51,350 bases of DNA from a virus, in IMG/VR virus record IMGVR_UViG_3300031974_003900, positions 1-51,350 of that record; one strand, written 5' to 3'. The notes under the pieces are model-generated. The model did not search any database and was not told the origin of the DNA. It saw nothing but the letters and a program-made list of their open reading frames with translations. Made by a program: the position numbers and the translations under genes. Every line of letters begins with the position of its first letter. The stretch's first letter is position 1. Below are positions 32,611 through 41,078 of the stretch, one piece after another.

Positions 32611-33755
32611 CAAAATAACTCCGGTGTAATTAGTTTTTCTATTTTATTCCAAAGTTCAGGATTTTTATCTATCCAATGTTCTGCACGTATTTTATTTAAT
32701 TGAGCATCATTACGTACAAACAAACCAAAATCGCCTTCTACATTCATTTCATTTTTTAATAAATTTATAATTTTTTTATAGGTTACAGGAACTTTTTTAT
32801 TTAGATTTTCTAAATAATCATTTATCCATGGTTTAATTTGCTTTGGTAAATTCCTAGGTTGCATCCATTGCGGGCCATCTACAACAACACATTCATGGTA
32901 TAATTCATTATCATTGCAGTAATCAATTATTTCGTGTAACTTGTTTACATTATATATACTGATAGCACTATGTACATTTATATTGTTAAAATTTTGTTTG
33001 TACCATTGCACATTTTTATCAACATTATTCCAATCACTGTCTTTACGCAAAAAATCATTTAATTTGCCATAACTATCAATGCTTAAATCAATATTTACAT
33101 TTTTACACTGTTTTAACAAATCTAATAATTCGTCATCGGGCAATAAACTAACATTTGTTACTAATAATATTGTTATATTTTCAAGTGTGCATTTTTTTAA
33201 TACTTTTTTAAGTTTCTTTTGCTCCATCATAGGCTCTCCGCCTAGTACTTTGATAAAACGCAAGTCACTCAAGTCGTAAGAATCTACAATTGTGTTATCA
33301 GTAACGACACCTCTGGGTATTTCCATTCCTAATTTTTTTGCATCGCTGTACCAGTGCGTACTCAATTGAGGCATACACATTCTGCATTTGTTATTACACA
33401 CGTTAGATAATGCTAAATCAATGTTTGTAAGTTTTTTTACACGCCCTAACCCTTCTTCTTTGCTAGGTAATCCAAAATCACCACCCCAGGGTGCAATTAA
33501 ATCAGTACGCATACTTCTAGCACTGTGTTTTTCATCTTCATAACATTTATTGCAACCATGCACATACTCATCGTTGAGCATTTTTTGTCTTAACCAGTTC
33601 ATATATTCGTGATTAAATGGATCAGGGTGCGAAACATTCAAATCTTCAGGTACTTCTTCCTGTTTAAACACACAACAAGGAAAGATTTGTCCGTCTGGGC
33701 GCATAGCCATATGATGAAATGGCATAACACATGCATGTTTAGGTATCTTATTCAT
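32610..33755 (-). CDS. Radical SAM protein with N-terminal twitch cysteine domain
   Basis: A 381-residue protein. N-terminal cysteines C9, C27, C28, C68 and C71 (HACVMPF, FPCCVF, CNKC); core cluster C120-x3-C124-x2-C127 (NVCNNKCRMC); LGGEPMM motif following. It is the shortest of the five complete N-twitch proteins. The upstream neighbour in the operon is an SDR-like gene, overlapping by eight bases, rather than the PP-loop partner found with two of the paralogs. Confidence 0.87.
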   Translation of the reverse strand: MNKIPKHACVMPFHHMAMRPDGQIFPCCVFKQEEVPEDLNVSHPDPFNHEYMNWLRQKMLNDEYVHGCNKCYEDEKHSARSMRTDLIAPWGGDFGLPSKEEGLGRVKKLTNIDLALSNVCNNKCRMCMPQLSTHWYSDAKKLGMEIPRGVVTDNTIVDSYDLSDLRFIKVLGGEPMMEQKKLKKVLKKCTLENITILLVTNVSLLPDDELLDLLKQCKNVNIDLSIDSYGKLNDFLRKDSDWNNVDKNVQWYKQNFNNINVHSAISIYNVNKLHEIIDYCNDNELYHECVVVDGPQWMQPRNLPKQIKPWINDYLENLNKKVPVTYKKIINLLKNEMNVEGDFGLFVRNDAQLNKIRAEHWIDKNPELWNKIEKLITPELF

Positions 33756-34302
33756 ACCACATTTCCGGCTGCATAGGATCTATGCTCAATTCATTTATAT
33801 TTAAATGCTTTGGTTGATCAACAATCCATTTAATGTAGCTCGCAGCTACATCTATGTCCATGCATTTTCTGTCTGGGTGTTTTTGTTGATTATTGCTTAG
33901 TGTTCCAAAACTAATATATGTAATTTTAGGACCGCTTGCCCATACACCTGTCAATCCCAATGTGTTAGAGTAATCGCGGAGTGCTTTCTTTTCTGCATTA
34001 TACAGCCAAGCACCGCCTTTTTTTACTCTGTCAGTTGTACTACCTATGTTGATAATATGACAATTATGTTTTTCTAGCACACATTTTTTGTAGACAATAT
34101 CTAACAAACTCGTTTGATTGAATCTAAACAAAGCACTACAATTGATAAAAACGTCATGTGTCAATACTGCTTCAGCACAACGTTCCATATCTAACTTTTT
34201 ACCAAAATCATATCCAGTTGCTCTACTAATAAACTCTGCGTTTGGATAAATTTTTGCTAATGCAGCAGAAACGCCTACATCCTTGTTACCTGTTATAATC
34301 AT
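33748..34302 (-). CDS. Short-chain-dehydrogenase-like protein (small)
   Basis: A 184-residue protein, shorter than the usual 250. The N-terminal TGNKDVG takes the place of the TGxxxGxG dinucleotide motif in degenerate form; NCSA (about 54-57) is where NNAG lies. Catalytic-like residues follow: S88 in INIGS and Y101-x3-K105 in LYNAEKKAL. The catalytic serine-tyrosine-lysine set is therefore intact, so NAD(P)-dependent oxidoreduction is plausible. It lies between an N-twitch radical SAM gene and a PP-loop gene. Confidence 0.72.
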   Translation of the reverse strand: MIITGNKDVGVSAALAKIYPNAEFISRATGYDFGKKLDMERCAEAVLTHDVFINCSALFRFNQTSLLDIVYKKCVLEKHNCHIINIGSTTDRVKKGGAWLYNAEKKALRDYSNTLGLTGVWASGPKITYISFGTLSNNQQKHPDRKCMDIDVAASYIKWIVDQPKHLNINELSIDPMQPEMWYE

Positions 34303-35116
34303 TTATTTCCTTTATTAAACTTCCTACACGTTTATTTGCCCATTCACGTTCTTCACACCACCAACATTCGCCACATTCTGGTATATGCATACCTGCTTGA
34401 TAATCTTTAAAATGACCACAAGCGTCTTTTACAACATCGTGATGATTTATATCGCCTTCACAACTGCGTGTGGTTTCGTATAAATCCAATATATTGTGTA
34501 TATAATACTGTGTTACTATCCAATCTTTTTTAACAAATCTAAATGGGTGTACAAATGTTGCATTTACTTTGCCGCTGTAAAACCACAAATCAGTTAGTTG
34601 TCCGTCTTCAGCATCTTTGTCTCTGTTGGTCATGCGATCTTCACGCAAATCATCAGGATTTTTACTAGTTGCATTATAAACAGCATCCAAGTTGTATTCC
34701 CATGCAGCAAATTTGTTGAAACTGCCAACAATGATTTGATCGCCGCTGCGTCCGTCTATTACAGGACCAATAACTCCGTGTTCTAATTCTGGTGGAATAT
34801 ATGTTGTATACCTGTTTTCAATAATGTAAGGAAACAAGTCTTTCAATTTGTTAAAAACTTGCATAGAAATATGGCCTTGCCACGGTCTTGTTTCCCAACA
34901 ACGTTGATATGTTATAACATCAACTTTAGTATTTAAGTTATATCTTTGTATCATACTACAAAGTAAATATGTAAGTAATGCACTATCTGCACCACCGCTT
35001 AAATTTACACCAATACGTTGCCATTTTTCGTCTATAGGAATGCTTAGATGCGACACAGTATGTAGCAAAACATTATCAGCAATATTTTTATAAAGACTAT
35101 TGTTTACTTCATACAT
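34286..35116 (-). CDS. PP-loop ATPase with a QueC-like zinc knuckle, copy 2
   Basis: A 276-residue protein. LSGGADSAL (39-47) is the PP-loop. The zinc knuckle is C219 in TRSCEG and C248-x2-C251-x2-C254 (CGECWWC) with a following ER-x-W. It is longer than copy 1 at both ends. It overlaps the N-twitch radical SAM gene at 35109 by eight bases. The same pairing occurs at 36434/37272, which argues that each PP-loop enzyme has its own radical SAM partner. Confidence 0.85.
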   Translation of the reverse strand: MYEVNNSLYKNIADNVLLHTVSHLSIPIDEKWQRIGVNLSGGADSALLTYLLCSMIQRYNLNTKVDVITYQRCWETRPWQGHISMQVFNKLKDLFPYIIENRYTTYIPPELEHGVIGPVIDGRSGDQIIVGSFNKFAAWEYNLDAVYNATSKNPDDLREDRMTNRDKDAEDGQLTDLWFYSGKVNATFVHPFRFVKKDWIVTQYYIHNILDLYETTRSCEGDINHHDVVKDACGHFKDYQAGMHIPECGECWWCEEREWANKRVGSLIKEINDYNR

Positions 35117-36437
35117 TATATACTAGTTCTCCGTCTACAAACTTAAAACGTTGTATATGATCATTAAAGTTTTGATTCCATAATGTATCTGATTTAGGAA
35201 TATACTTTAACAATGCTTGATAATCTTTATTTGTGGCTTGGTGTTTCATAACATATTCTCGTACTTGCTCAATGGCTTGTAATGCACTGGTAATATCAGT
35301 CCACCATCCGTATTTTATTTCTTCATCCCAAACATAATTATACATTTCTTTGGTTGTAAGTATATTTCTTCTACGTTCTTTATCTATTTTAATTACAGCA
35401 TTCCTAGCGTTTTCAATTTCGTTTAAAGTAGGACCTCTAAATTTTAACATCATTACACTTGGATTTAAATATGCAGGTGTGTAAACAATGCTGCAATTTA
35501 TGTAATCTAATTCAAGTGATAAGAATCCACGCATAACATCTTCAAATTCCATTATCTGATATACACTTGTAGTGCATACTAGGTTTATATGACTGTGCTT
35601 GTTATCAACTGCTTTGAATTTTTCTATGTTTTCTTTAAGTTTATTCCAATCGCCTTGCCTAAAGTATGGATACAAGCGAGGTCCTGCATCTACACTTATC
35701 ATTATATTACAATATCCAAATTTTTTCAAGAGAAAACTTAGGGCTTCTGGATCAAAATCTGCATTAAAGTTACTGTGGAATATAATTTTTATGTTTTTAG
35801 CATTTGGGTGTTCACTAAGTTTTTCCAGTGTAGGCAAAAACTGCTTTTGATATAGTACTTCTCCGCCTGCAAAATCAATGCGTTCCAAGTTAGGAAAGTT
35901 TTTGTTTAAATCTTCTGCTATTTCCAATGCACGTTTGGTGCTAATTTGCATAGTAAAATCATCATCCGTTGACGATCTATGCATACGTCCAGTAAGTTGA
36001 TGTAATTGATGCTTGTGATCTTCCTCGTCGGGTGTATATCCTTTGAGTTTTTTCATCCAACCGCTGCTAAACACTTGACTACAGTGCAAACAAGCCATAT
36101 TACAACTATGACTAAAACGTATTTCTACTGTTTTCAATCCTGCAAAATCTACTTCGCCTGTTTCTGGATTATAATGTTCAAGATCTGCTTCTTGTTCTTG
36201 GCGCATACTTGTACCACTACGGTCACGTTCAACATGCTCGCACATGTCGCAACCAAAACTCCATTCACCACGCATCATTTCTAATCTATGTTTGCGGAAT
36301 AGTTCGTTGTTGTAAAACTCGCTGGGTAACCAAGCATCATCTAGTATTTGCATTTTTTCATGCTGCTGCGGACAACTTGTTACAAAGCCATTTTTAAAGT
36401 TCAATCCACCTATTGTGTAGTAGCAAGGTAAACTCAT
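35109..36437 (-). CDS. Radical SAM protein with N-terminal twitch domain, divergent
   Basis: A 442-residue protein. N-terminal cysteines C5, C22, C63 and C66 (one fewer than most of its relatives, as the CC pair is a single cysteine); core cluster C112-x3-C116-x2-C119 (HSCNMACLHC). The usual GGEP reads FAGGEVL, with valine for proline. It overlaps the PP-loop gene on both sides (34286 and 36434). Divergence in the auxiliary and SAM sites suggests a changed substrate or activity. Confidence 0.85.
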   Translation of the reverse strand: MSLPCYYTIGGLNFKNGFVTSCPQQHEKMQILDDAWLPSEFYNNELFRKHRLEMMRGEWSFGCDMCEHVERDRSGTSMRQEQEADLEHYNPETGEVDFAGLKTVEIRFSHSCNMACLHCSQVFSSGWMKKLKGYTPDEEDHKHQLHQLTGRMHRSSTDDDFTMQISTKRALEIAEDLNKNFPNLERIDFAGGEVLYQKQFLPTLEKLSEHPNAKNIKIIFHSNFNADFDPEALSFLLKKFGYCNIMISVDAGPRLYPYFRQGDWNKLKENIEKFKAVDNKHSHINLVCTTSVYQIMEFEDVMRGFLSLELDYINCSIVYTPAYLNPSVMMLKFRGPTLNEIENARNAVIKIDKERRRNILTTKEMYNYVWDEEIKYGWWTDITSALQAIEQVREYVMKHQATNKDYQALLKYIPKSDTLWNQNFNDHIQRFKFVDGELVYNV

Positions 36438-37282
36438 ATGTTCTCCAATAAGAAGCCATTACAATTATCCAAACCCCATTGCTTTTCTTGGCAGAAAAAA
36501 CAATGTCCGCACTCTGGTGGATATTGTCTATTGTGTCTGTATTCTTCACCAAACTCTGCAACATCGCCTTCGCAACTTCTAGTAAGTTTTAACAAGTCCC
36601 ATTGATTATAATTATGATACTGTGCCATTGTAAAGTTTTTGCGTAATAGTCCAAATGGATTGATAGCAGGGCCGCTAATAGCCCAATCCCAATTGTCTTT
36701 CATATATTCTTCATTGCGGAATGTAGGTTCGTCTTCAGTAGCGAACGGAGGATTCATTGTAATACCTGTATAAATCAAATCAATCTTATACCTATGCATT
36801 ACATATTCTTGAAAATCTAATGTGCATAACACATCACAGTTTGCTTCTCTTGGTAGTTTTGTAAAAATATGTTCTTTGCCTAAACGTGTAAGAGGCACAT
36901 CTTCAAACTCTGGCGGTAAAAAGCCCCATACCTGTTCTTGTATAATATTTGGAAAACGTGCCTTTAAATAATTATACACATCTTCTGCCATAGGAGCAAG
37001 CCAAGGCTTTTCTTTCCAAAAACGTACAAGCGTCATACAATAAATTTTATTATTGTAATTATTCTTTTCTATGTAATCACAAAGCATATAAGTTAGGATA
37101 CTACTATCTGCACCACCACTTAAACTAACCAGCAAGTTTTTTGCATTTGGATCAAAATGTACAGGTAAACCATTTATTCTATGTATCTCAGGATAAGGGC
37201 GAAATAGAAGTTCGTATGTGTTTACAAACTTTTCATCTTTATAACCTGATTCTAAATAGTCAAGATAATGTTTATCGTCCAT
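36434..37282 (-). CDS. PP-loop ATPase with a QueC-like zinc knuckle, copy 3
   Basis: A 282-residue protein. LVSLSGGADSSIL is the PP-loop (about 51-63). The zinc knuckle is a cysteine in TRSCEG (about 237) and C-x2-C-x2-C (CGHCFFC, about 258-264). It is most like copy 2 at both ends. ATG 37282 is chosen over the TTG three bases upstream. It overlaps the radical SAM gene at 37272 by eleven bases, making the second rSAM/PP-loop pair. Confidence 0.85.
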   Translation of the reverse strand: MDDKHYLDYLESGYKDEKFVNTYELLFRPYPEIHRINGLPVHFDPNAKNLLVSLSGGADSSILTYMLCDYIEKNNYNNKIYCMTLVRFWKEKPWLAPMAEDVYNYLKARFPNIIQEQVWGFLPPEFEDVPLTRLGKEHIFTKLPREANCDVLCTLDFQEYVMHRYKIDLIYTGITMNPPFATEDEPTFRNEEYMKDNWDWAISGPAINPFGLLRKNFTMAQYHNYNQWDLLKLTRSCEGDVAEFGEEYRHNRQYPPECGHCFFCQEKQWGLDNCNGFLLENI

Positions 37283-38672
37283 CAAATATGTCCTTCATCT
37301 CAGGAAATACTTCTGCAAAACTGTTACCACGTTGTGCATCACATCTTTGTAAAAATTCTTGCATTTCAGGCAAGCGCCTACTCCAGTCTTCACTTTCCAT
37401 AAAACTCAACATACCTTTTAGACGTTTAATACCATAAGGTGCAGCATCAAACATTTCTTTTGTGATTTTACCTTTGTGCCAAACAGGTACGCCAAGTTCC
37501 CAATTTTCTTCCCACCAAGGATAAAACTCTTCATACTTTTTACGTACTTCTGCTTTAAACCATTCTGGTAATACTTTAACATTGAGGTGTGGTGGATGGT
37601 AAACAAAGTGATAGTTGATTCCTCCTGCACCAAATGGCCACATATTGATTTTGTTAAAGTTTTGTGTTAGTTTCCATTTTATAAAGTCTGGCAAATAATA
37701 AATGTTCAATGCTTGTACTGCACAAGCAACTGTAATTTCTACGTTATTGCTTGTTTCTTTGTCTAGTATATGAAATACTTCTTCTGTACGTTTCCATTTG
37801 CTCGGATAACGAATGTAATCGTTCATTTCGTGTATACTGTCTACCGAATAGTGAAAACGCACCAGTTTGAATTCTTTCCATAGATCAAATAAATCCTCTC
37901 GCCATTCAACTCCATTTGAGTTATAACGTAGTTCAAGATCTTTTGCAATACCTTGTCGTATTGCTTCTTCAAGTATTTCATAATGCTCCTCAATAATAAG
38001 ACTTTCACCGCCTGCAAAATAAATTTGCTGCATATTTGGCATCTGTTCATAAAACTGTTCCCAGAACACAGGATTTTGCTTGTGCCAGTTATAACTACTG
38101 CCATTAGTACTGCCTTTATCCTGCCATTGCATCGTTTCTTTTAACGATTCATTTTTTACTTCTGGAAAGATCTTTTTGTAGTCTTTTATCCAACCTGAAC
38201 TATCATGCGGGCTACACATAACACATGCTAACTGGCATTTTGTACCAAAACGCAAATCAATATATGCTAGTTGCGGTGGTACTTCTCCATCTTCTGTTGT
38301 GTTTGCAATAAGTTCATCTACATTTGTACGCTGGCTCCAATATGCAGTTTCCCACATACGCTTACTATTATGTCCTGCTGCTTCTTCCTTATAACACTTT
38401 AAGCAACTAGGAGGCTTTTCGCCGTTCATCATTTGCTTACGTACATTTTTCATATACTCACTGTTCCATGCAGTTTGAAAATCAGTAACATTTAAATTGT
38501 TAGGTTTGCCATCATCTGTTTTAAGAATACCAACTTGTCCGCCGTGTTCTTTGTCATTGGTTGGTCCAACACTACTAGCGTTTGCTGTGCAGCACACTCT
38601 CATACTGCCGTCTGGTCTTGTGCTTAGATGCACCCAAGGAAGGATGCAAAATGTATCCGATACTTTGCTCAT
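37272..38672 (-). CDS. Radical SAM protein with N-terminal twitch cysteine domain
   Basis: A 466-residue protein, the largest of this group. N-terminal cysteines C9, C27, C28, C90 and C93 (FCILPW, VCCTA, CLKC); core cluster C146-x3-C150-x2-C153 (TKCQLACVMC); FAGGES in place of GGEP. The LPWVHLSTRPDGSMRVCC N-terminal block is close to that at 31297. A 42-base gap separates it from the next gene, the largest gap in the minus-strand run, but no good promoter is seen there. The partner PP-loop gene overlaps its end. Confidence 0.88.
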   Translation of the reverse strand: MSKVSDTFCILPWVHLSTRPDGSMRVCCTANASSVGPTNDKEHGGQVGILKTDDGKPNNLNVTDFQTAWNSEYMKNVRKQMMNGEKPPSCLKCYKEEAAGHNSKRMWETAYWSQRTNVDELIANTTEDGEVPPQLAYIDLRFGTKCQLACVMCSPHDSSGWIKDYKKIFPEVKNESLKETMQWQDKGSTNGSSYNWHKQNPVFWEQFYEQMPNMQQIYFAGGESLIIEEHYEILEEAIRQGIAKDLELRYNSNGVEWREDLFDLWKEFKLVRFHYSVDSIHEMNDYIRYPSKWKRTEEVFHILDKETSNNVEITVACAVQALNIYYLPDFIKWKLTQNFNKINMWPFGAGGINYHFVYHPPHLNVKVLPEWFKAEVRKKYEEFYPWWEENWELGVPVWHKGKITKEMFDAAPYGIKRLKGMLSFMESEDWSRRLPEMQEFLQRCDAQRGNSFAEVFPEMKDIFDGR

Positions 38673-38714
38673 ACTGTACTTACCTAATTATCTGCGTAGT
38701 TTATGATGATATGA

Positions 38715-39785
38715 TTATTTACGTGTTTCGTTTGTTTCAATGTAATACAATTCATTATGATATGCTTTATTTTTTGCACAAGTTTTAATACATCTTGTCA
38801 AATGTAAAGGATGTCCTGGTGTCCAACTTGCTTCCAATAGTTTTTGATACCAACTATGATTTAATATTTCTTCTAAACTGTGATGATTTAAATTATTCCA
38901 GCCGTTATCAAAATAATTTAATTTATCAATTATCTTTTCAGAATTTTTAAAAAAACTGTCCCATAAAAAACAACACGGCCATACACTCAAATCGTTAGCA
39001 ATGAAAATTTCTTGCTCATGTATGTACTTGCAAGTAATACTACTTACAATTTCTGTTACTTTGGTTTTATCAGTTTGTTGTTTTTTTGTTTTGTACTCTA
39101 GAATAAATTTATCTAACTCTTTTGCAATTTCTTTTTGTTTGTGTTCTTTACTACCAGTTGTAGTAATTACTTTTGTTTCTTTTGAATTTTTCTTTCCCAC
39201 TTGTGATAACCATTGATGATAACTATTACGCATTCCTGTTCTAGTTGCAAAGTCAAAACCTAACACAGCAGCGTGAGCCCTGGCAGTAACTAAATCTTTT
39301 TCATTATGATCAAACTCAATAAAAATCCATGTTGCATGTTTTTCGGGTGCAGTTTCTGCAAACGCTGTAATATTACGTTCTACAACATTCCACTTAGTGT
39401 TTACACGATATATATGATTAGTTTCTTTGTGTCCATCTATGCAAAAATGCACATGCAATTTTCCTAAATACTTTGTAGCAAGTTTTCCTAGTTCTTTCCA
39501 CCAATCTTCTTTATTATAACCTCCGTTTGTACTGTATTCGCAATAGGCACCTCTTTCTAAAAGATATTCAGTCATTGCAAAGCAATCCTTGTTTAATATA
39601 GGATCGCCTAAGACACCGCAAAACTTAAATTCAACATCACTATAATCATCTGATGGAAAAATACGTTGTAAATCTTGCAACGTAAATGAATTTATTTGTA
39701 ACAAGTCTTTGTTTAAAGTTCTAGCACAGCCCGGACATGCAGCATTACAATCACTGGTAATTTCTAATTCAACTTTACGTATCAT
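38715..39785 (-). CDS. Radical SAM protein with a GxxGDP motif (group B)
   Basis: A 356-residue protein. The cluster is near the start: C13-x3-C17-x2-C20 (SDCNAACPGC). CGVLGDPI replaces the GGEP motif. It shares STNGG and ETNHIYR blocks with the proteins at 29130 and 39782. The middle is lysine/threonine-rich (about 200-245), and the C-terminus has CKYI, WPCCFLW and CIKTC cysteines that could bind auxiliary clusters. It overlaps the next gene by four bases (ATGA). Confidence 0.85.
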   Translation of the reverse strand: MIRKVELEITSDCNAACPGCARTLNKDLLQINSFTLQDLQRIFPSDDYSDVEFKFCGVLGDPILNKDCFAMTEYLLERGAYCEYSTNGGYNKEDWWKELGKLATKYLGKLHVHFCIDGHKETNHIYRVNTKWNVVERNITAFAETAPEKHATWIFIEFDHNEKDLVTARAHAAVLGFDFATRTGMRNSYHQWLSQVGKKNSKETKVITTTGSKEHKQKEIAKELDKFILEYKTKKQQTDKTKVTEIVSSITCKYIHEQEIFIANDLSVWPCCFLWDSFFKNSEKIIDKLNYFDNGWNNLNHHSLEEILNHSWYQKLLEASWTPGHPLHLTRCIKTCAKNKAYHNELYYIETNETRK

Positions 39786-40861
39786 TTAAATTGAGCTCCA
39801 AACGGATCAAACTCTTTACCGCACTTCATACTACACACTTTTAATTTGCCATCGGCACAACTTGACTTGTTCCAACTGGCTTCTATGTTGTCAAATATAC
39901 CTGTATCAAACACTGCACGTAAACCGTGTGTTTTAGCACTAATTGCTTCTTTACCACCTACAGAATCAATAAAATTCCATACTTGTTCAACCTTAGGATC
40001 TTTGTGCCACCATTTGTACATACGCCCAGCTGTCCAGCAGCAAGGCATAGCAAGTCCTTCTGCTGTGATAAACAAGTTGCCTTCATCTTTTACTTTGCAT
40101 TGTATTTCTGCACGATCATAATATGCATCCATACTACCGTGTTTGTTTTTTACGTTATCGTACTGTTTAATTGCATCATTTTGAAATTCTGTTTTTGGTT
40201 TTGCTAACTTTTGTGTTTCTTTGCCTTTGCGATTCACTGCTTGATGCGATTCTTTCTTTTCACTGCTGGCAGTAACAAATCTGCCTGTTTTCTTTTTAAT
40301 AAATCTTTCACATCCCCATTCATCTGCAAGTGCTTCTGCTTGTTCGACTTGATGTTGATTATGTTCGAATATTAGGAAGTCCCAACGTGCTCTACCGCCT
40401 GCATCTATAAATGCTCGCATATTGCGTTCTACATTGTCCCAGACAACACCCTGCCTGTATAAATGATTAGTGTCACTAAGACCGTCCACGCTGAAAATAA
40501 CAGCACCCATCCTACCAAAGACTTTGGCCAATTCACGCCACCACGTTTCATCTTTTGCTCCTGCATTTGTATTCATACTCAGCCACATTTTGCTGTTGTG
40601 TTCTCTAAAGTATTTGAATATGTCAAGTGTGTCCCGTGCAACAATAGGATCACCCAAGTTACCACACATATACATAGTTTCTAATTGTGCAATAAATTCT
40701 GGTTCAAATATTCTTTTACAATCATCCAGTGTTAGTTCGCTTAAATCAATGTGTGGATTCAATGCACCGCCATTTTGATTGCGGTCACACATAGGACAAC
40801 TGGCTTGACAGTTCTGTGTATTTTCTAAGTGTATAGTTTTTATGTCTTCATACCTATACAT
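39782..40861 (-). CDS. Radical SAM protein with a GNLGDP motif (group B)
   Basis: A 359-residue protein. The cluster is C18-x3-C22-x2-C25 (QNCQASCPMCDR), with MCGNLGDP for GGEP and NTNAG plus DTNHLYR shared with its two paralogs. C-terminal cysteines IQCKV, MPCCWT, SSCAD and VCSMKC suggest SPASM-type clusters. ATG 40861 is preferred over TTG 40864. It overlaps a small tryptophan-rich gene upstream by eight bases. Confidence 0.86.
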   Translation of the reverse strand: MYRYEDIKTIHLENTQNCQASCPMCDRNQNGGALNPHIDLSELTLDDCKRIFEPEFIAQLETMYMCGNLGDPIVARDTLDIFKYFREHNSKMWLSMNTNAGAKDETWWRELAKVFGRMGAVIFSVDGLSDTNHLYRQGVVWDNVERNMRAFIDAGGRARWDFLIFEHNQHQVEQAEALADEWGCERFIKKKTGRFVTASSEKKESHQAVNRKGKETQKLAKPKTEFQNDAIKQYDNVKNKHGSMDAYYDRAEIQCKVKDEGNLFITAEGLAMPCCWTAGRMYKWWHKDPKVEQVWNFIDSVGGKEAISAKTHGLRAVFDTGIFDNIEASWNKSSCADGKLKVCSMKCGKEFDPFGAQFK

Positions 40862-41078
40862 CAAGCACCAACTTTACATCTTTACCAGGGCCAGTTTTAC
40901 TAGGCAAATTGCCATACTGATCAATATACCATTCAATAACTGCCTTGTACCAATTTTGGCTGTTGTGATGCGCACGTTTGTTAAACTGCCAAATATTATT
41001 GTTTGTTGCTTGCATTGTGCTTAGAGCTCTTGCACTTTCTGTTTGAAGTTCACGTAACGTTAAATCATTTATATCCAA
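40854..41078 (-). CDS. Small uncharacterised protein (tryptophan-rich)
   Basis: A 74-residue protein with a helical N-terminal half (MDINDLTLRELQTE) and a NWYKAVIEWYIDQYG segment. The only start is TTG at 41078, giving a 14-base overlap with the methyltransferase-like gene upstream; the next methionine would remove 21 residues. It ends inside the start of the radical SAM gene. Size and position suggest an accessory subunit or peptide of the pathway; a precursor peptide for the radical SAM enzymes is a possibility but no recognition motif is visible. Confidence 0.55.
   Translation of the reverse strand: MDINDLTLRELQTESARALSTMQATNNNIWQFNKRAHHNSQNWYKAVIEWYIDQYGNLPSKTGPGKDVKLVLDV

Noticed and set aside
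38673-38714. Promoter in the 42-base gap before the radical SAM gene at 37272
   Set aside because: Only a weak TTGAAA without a good -10 hexamer was found; the gene is likely read from the upstream operon promoter.
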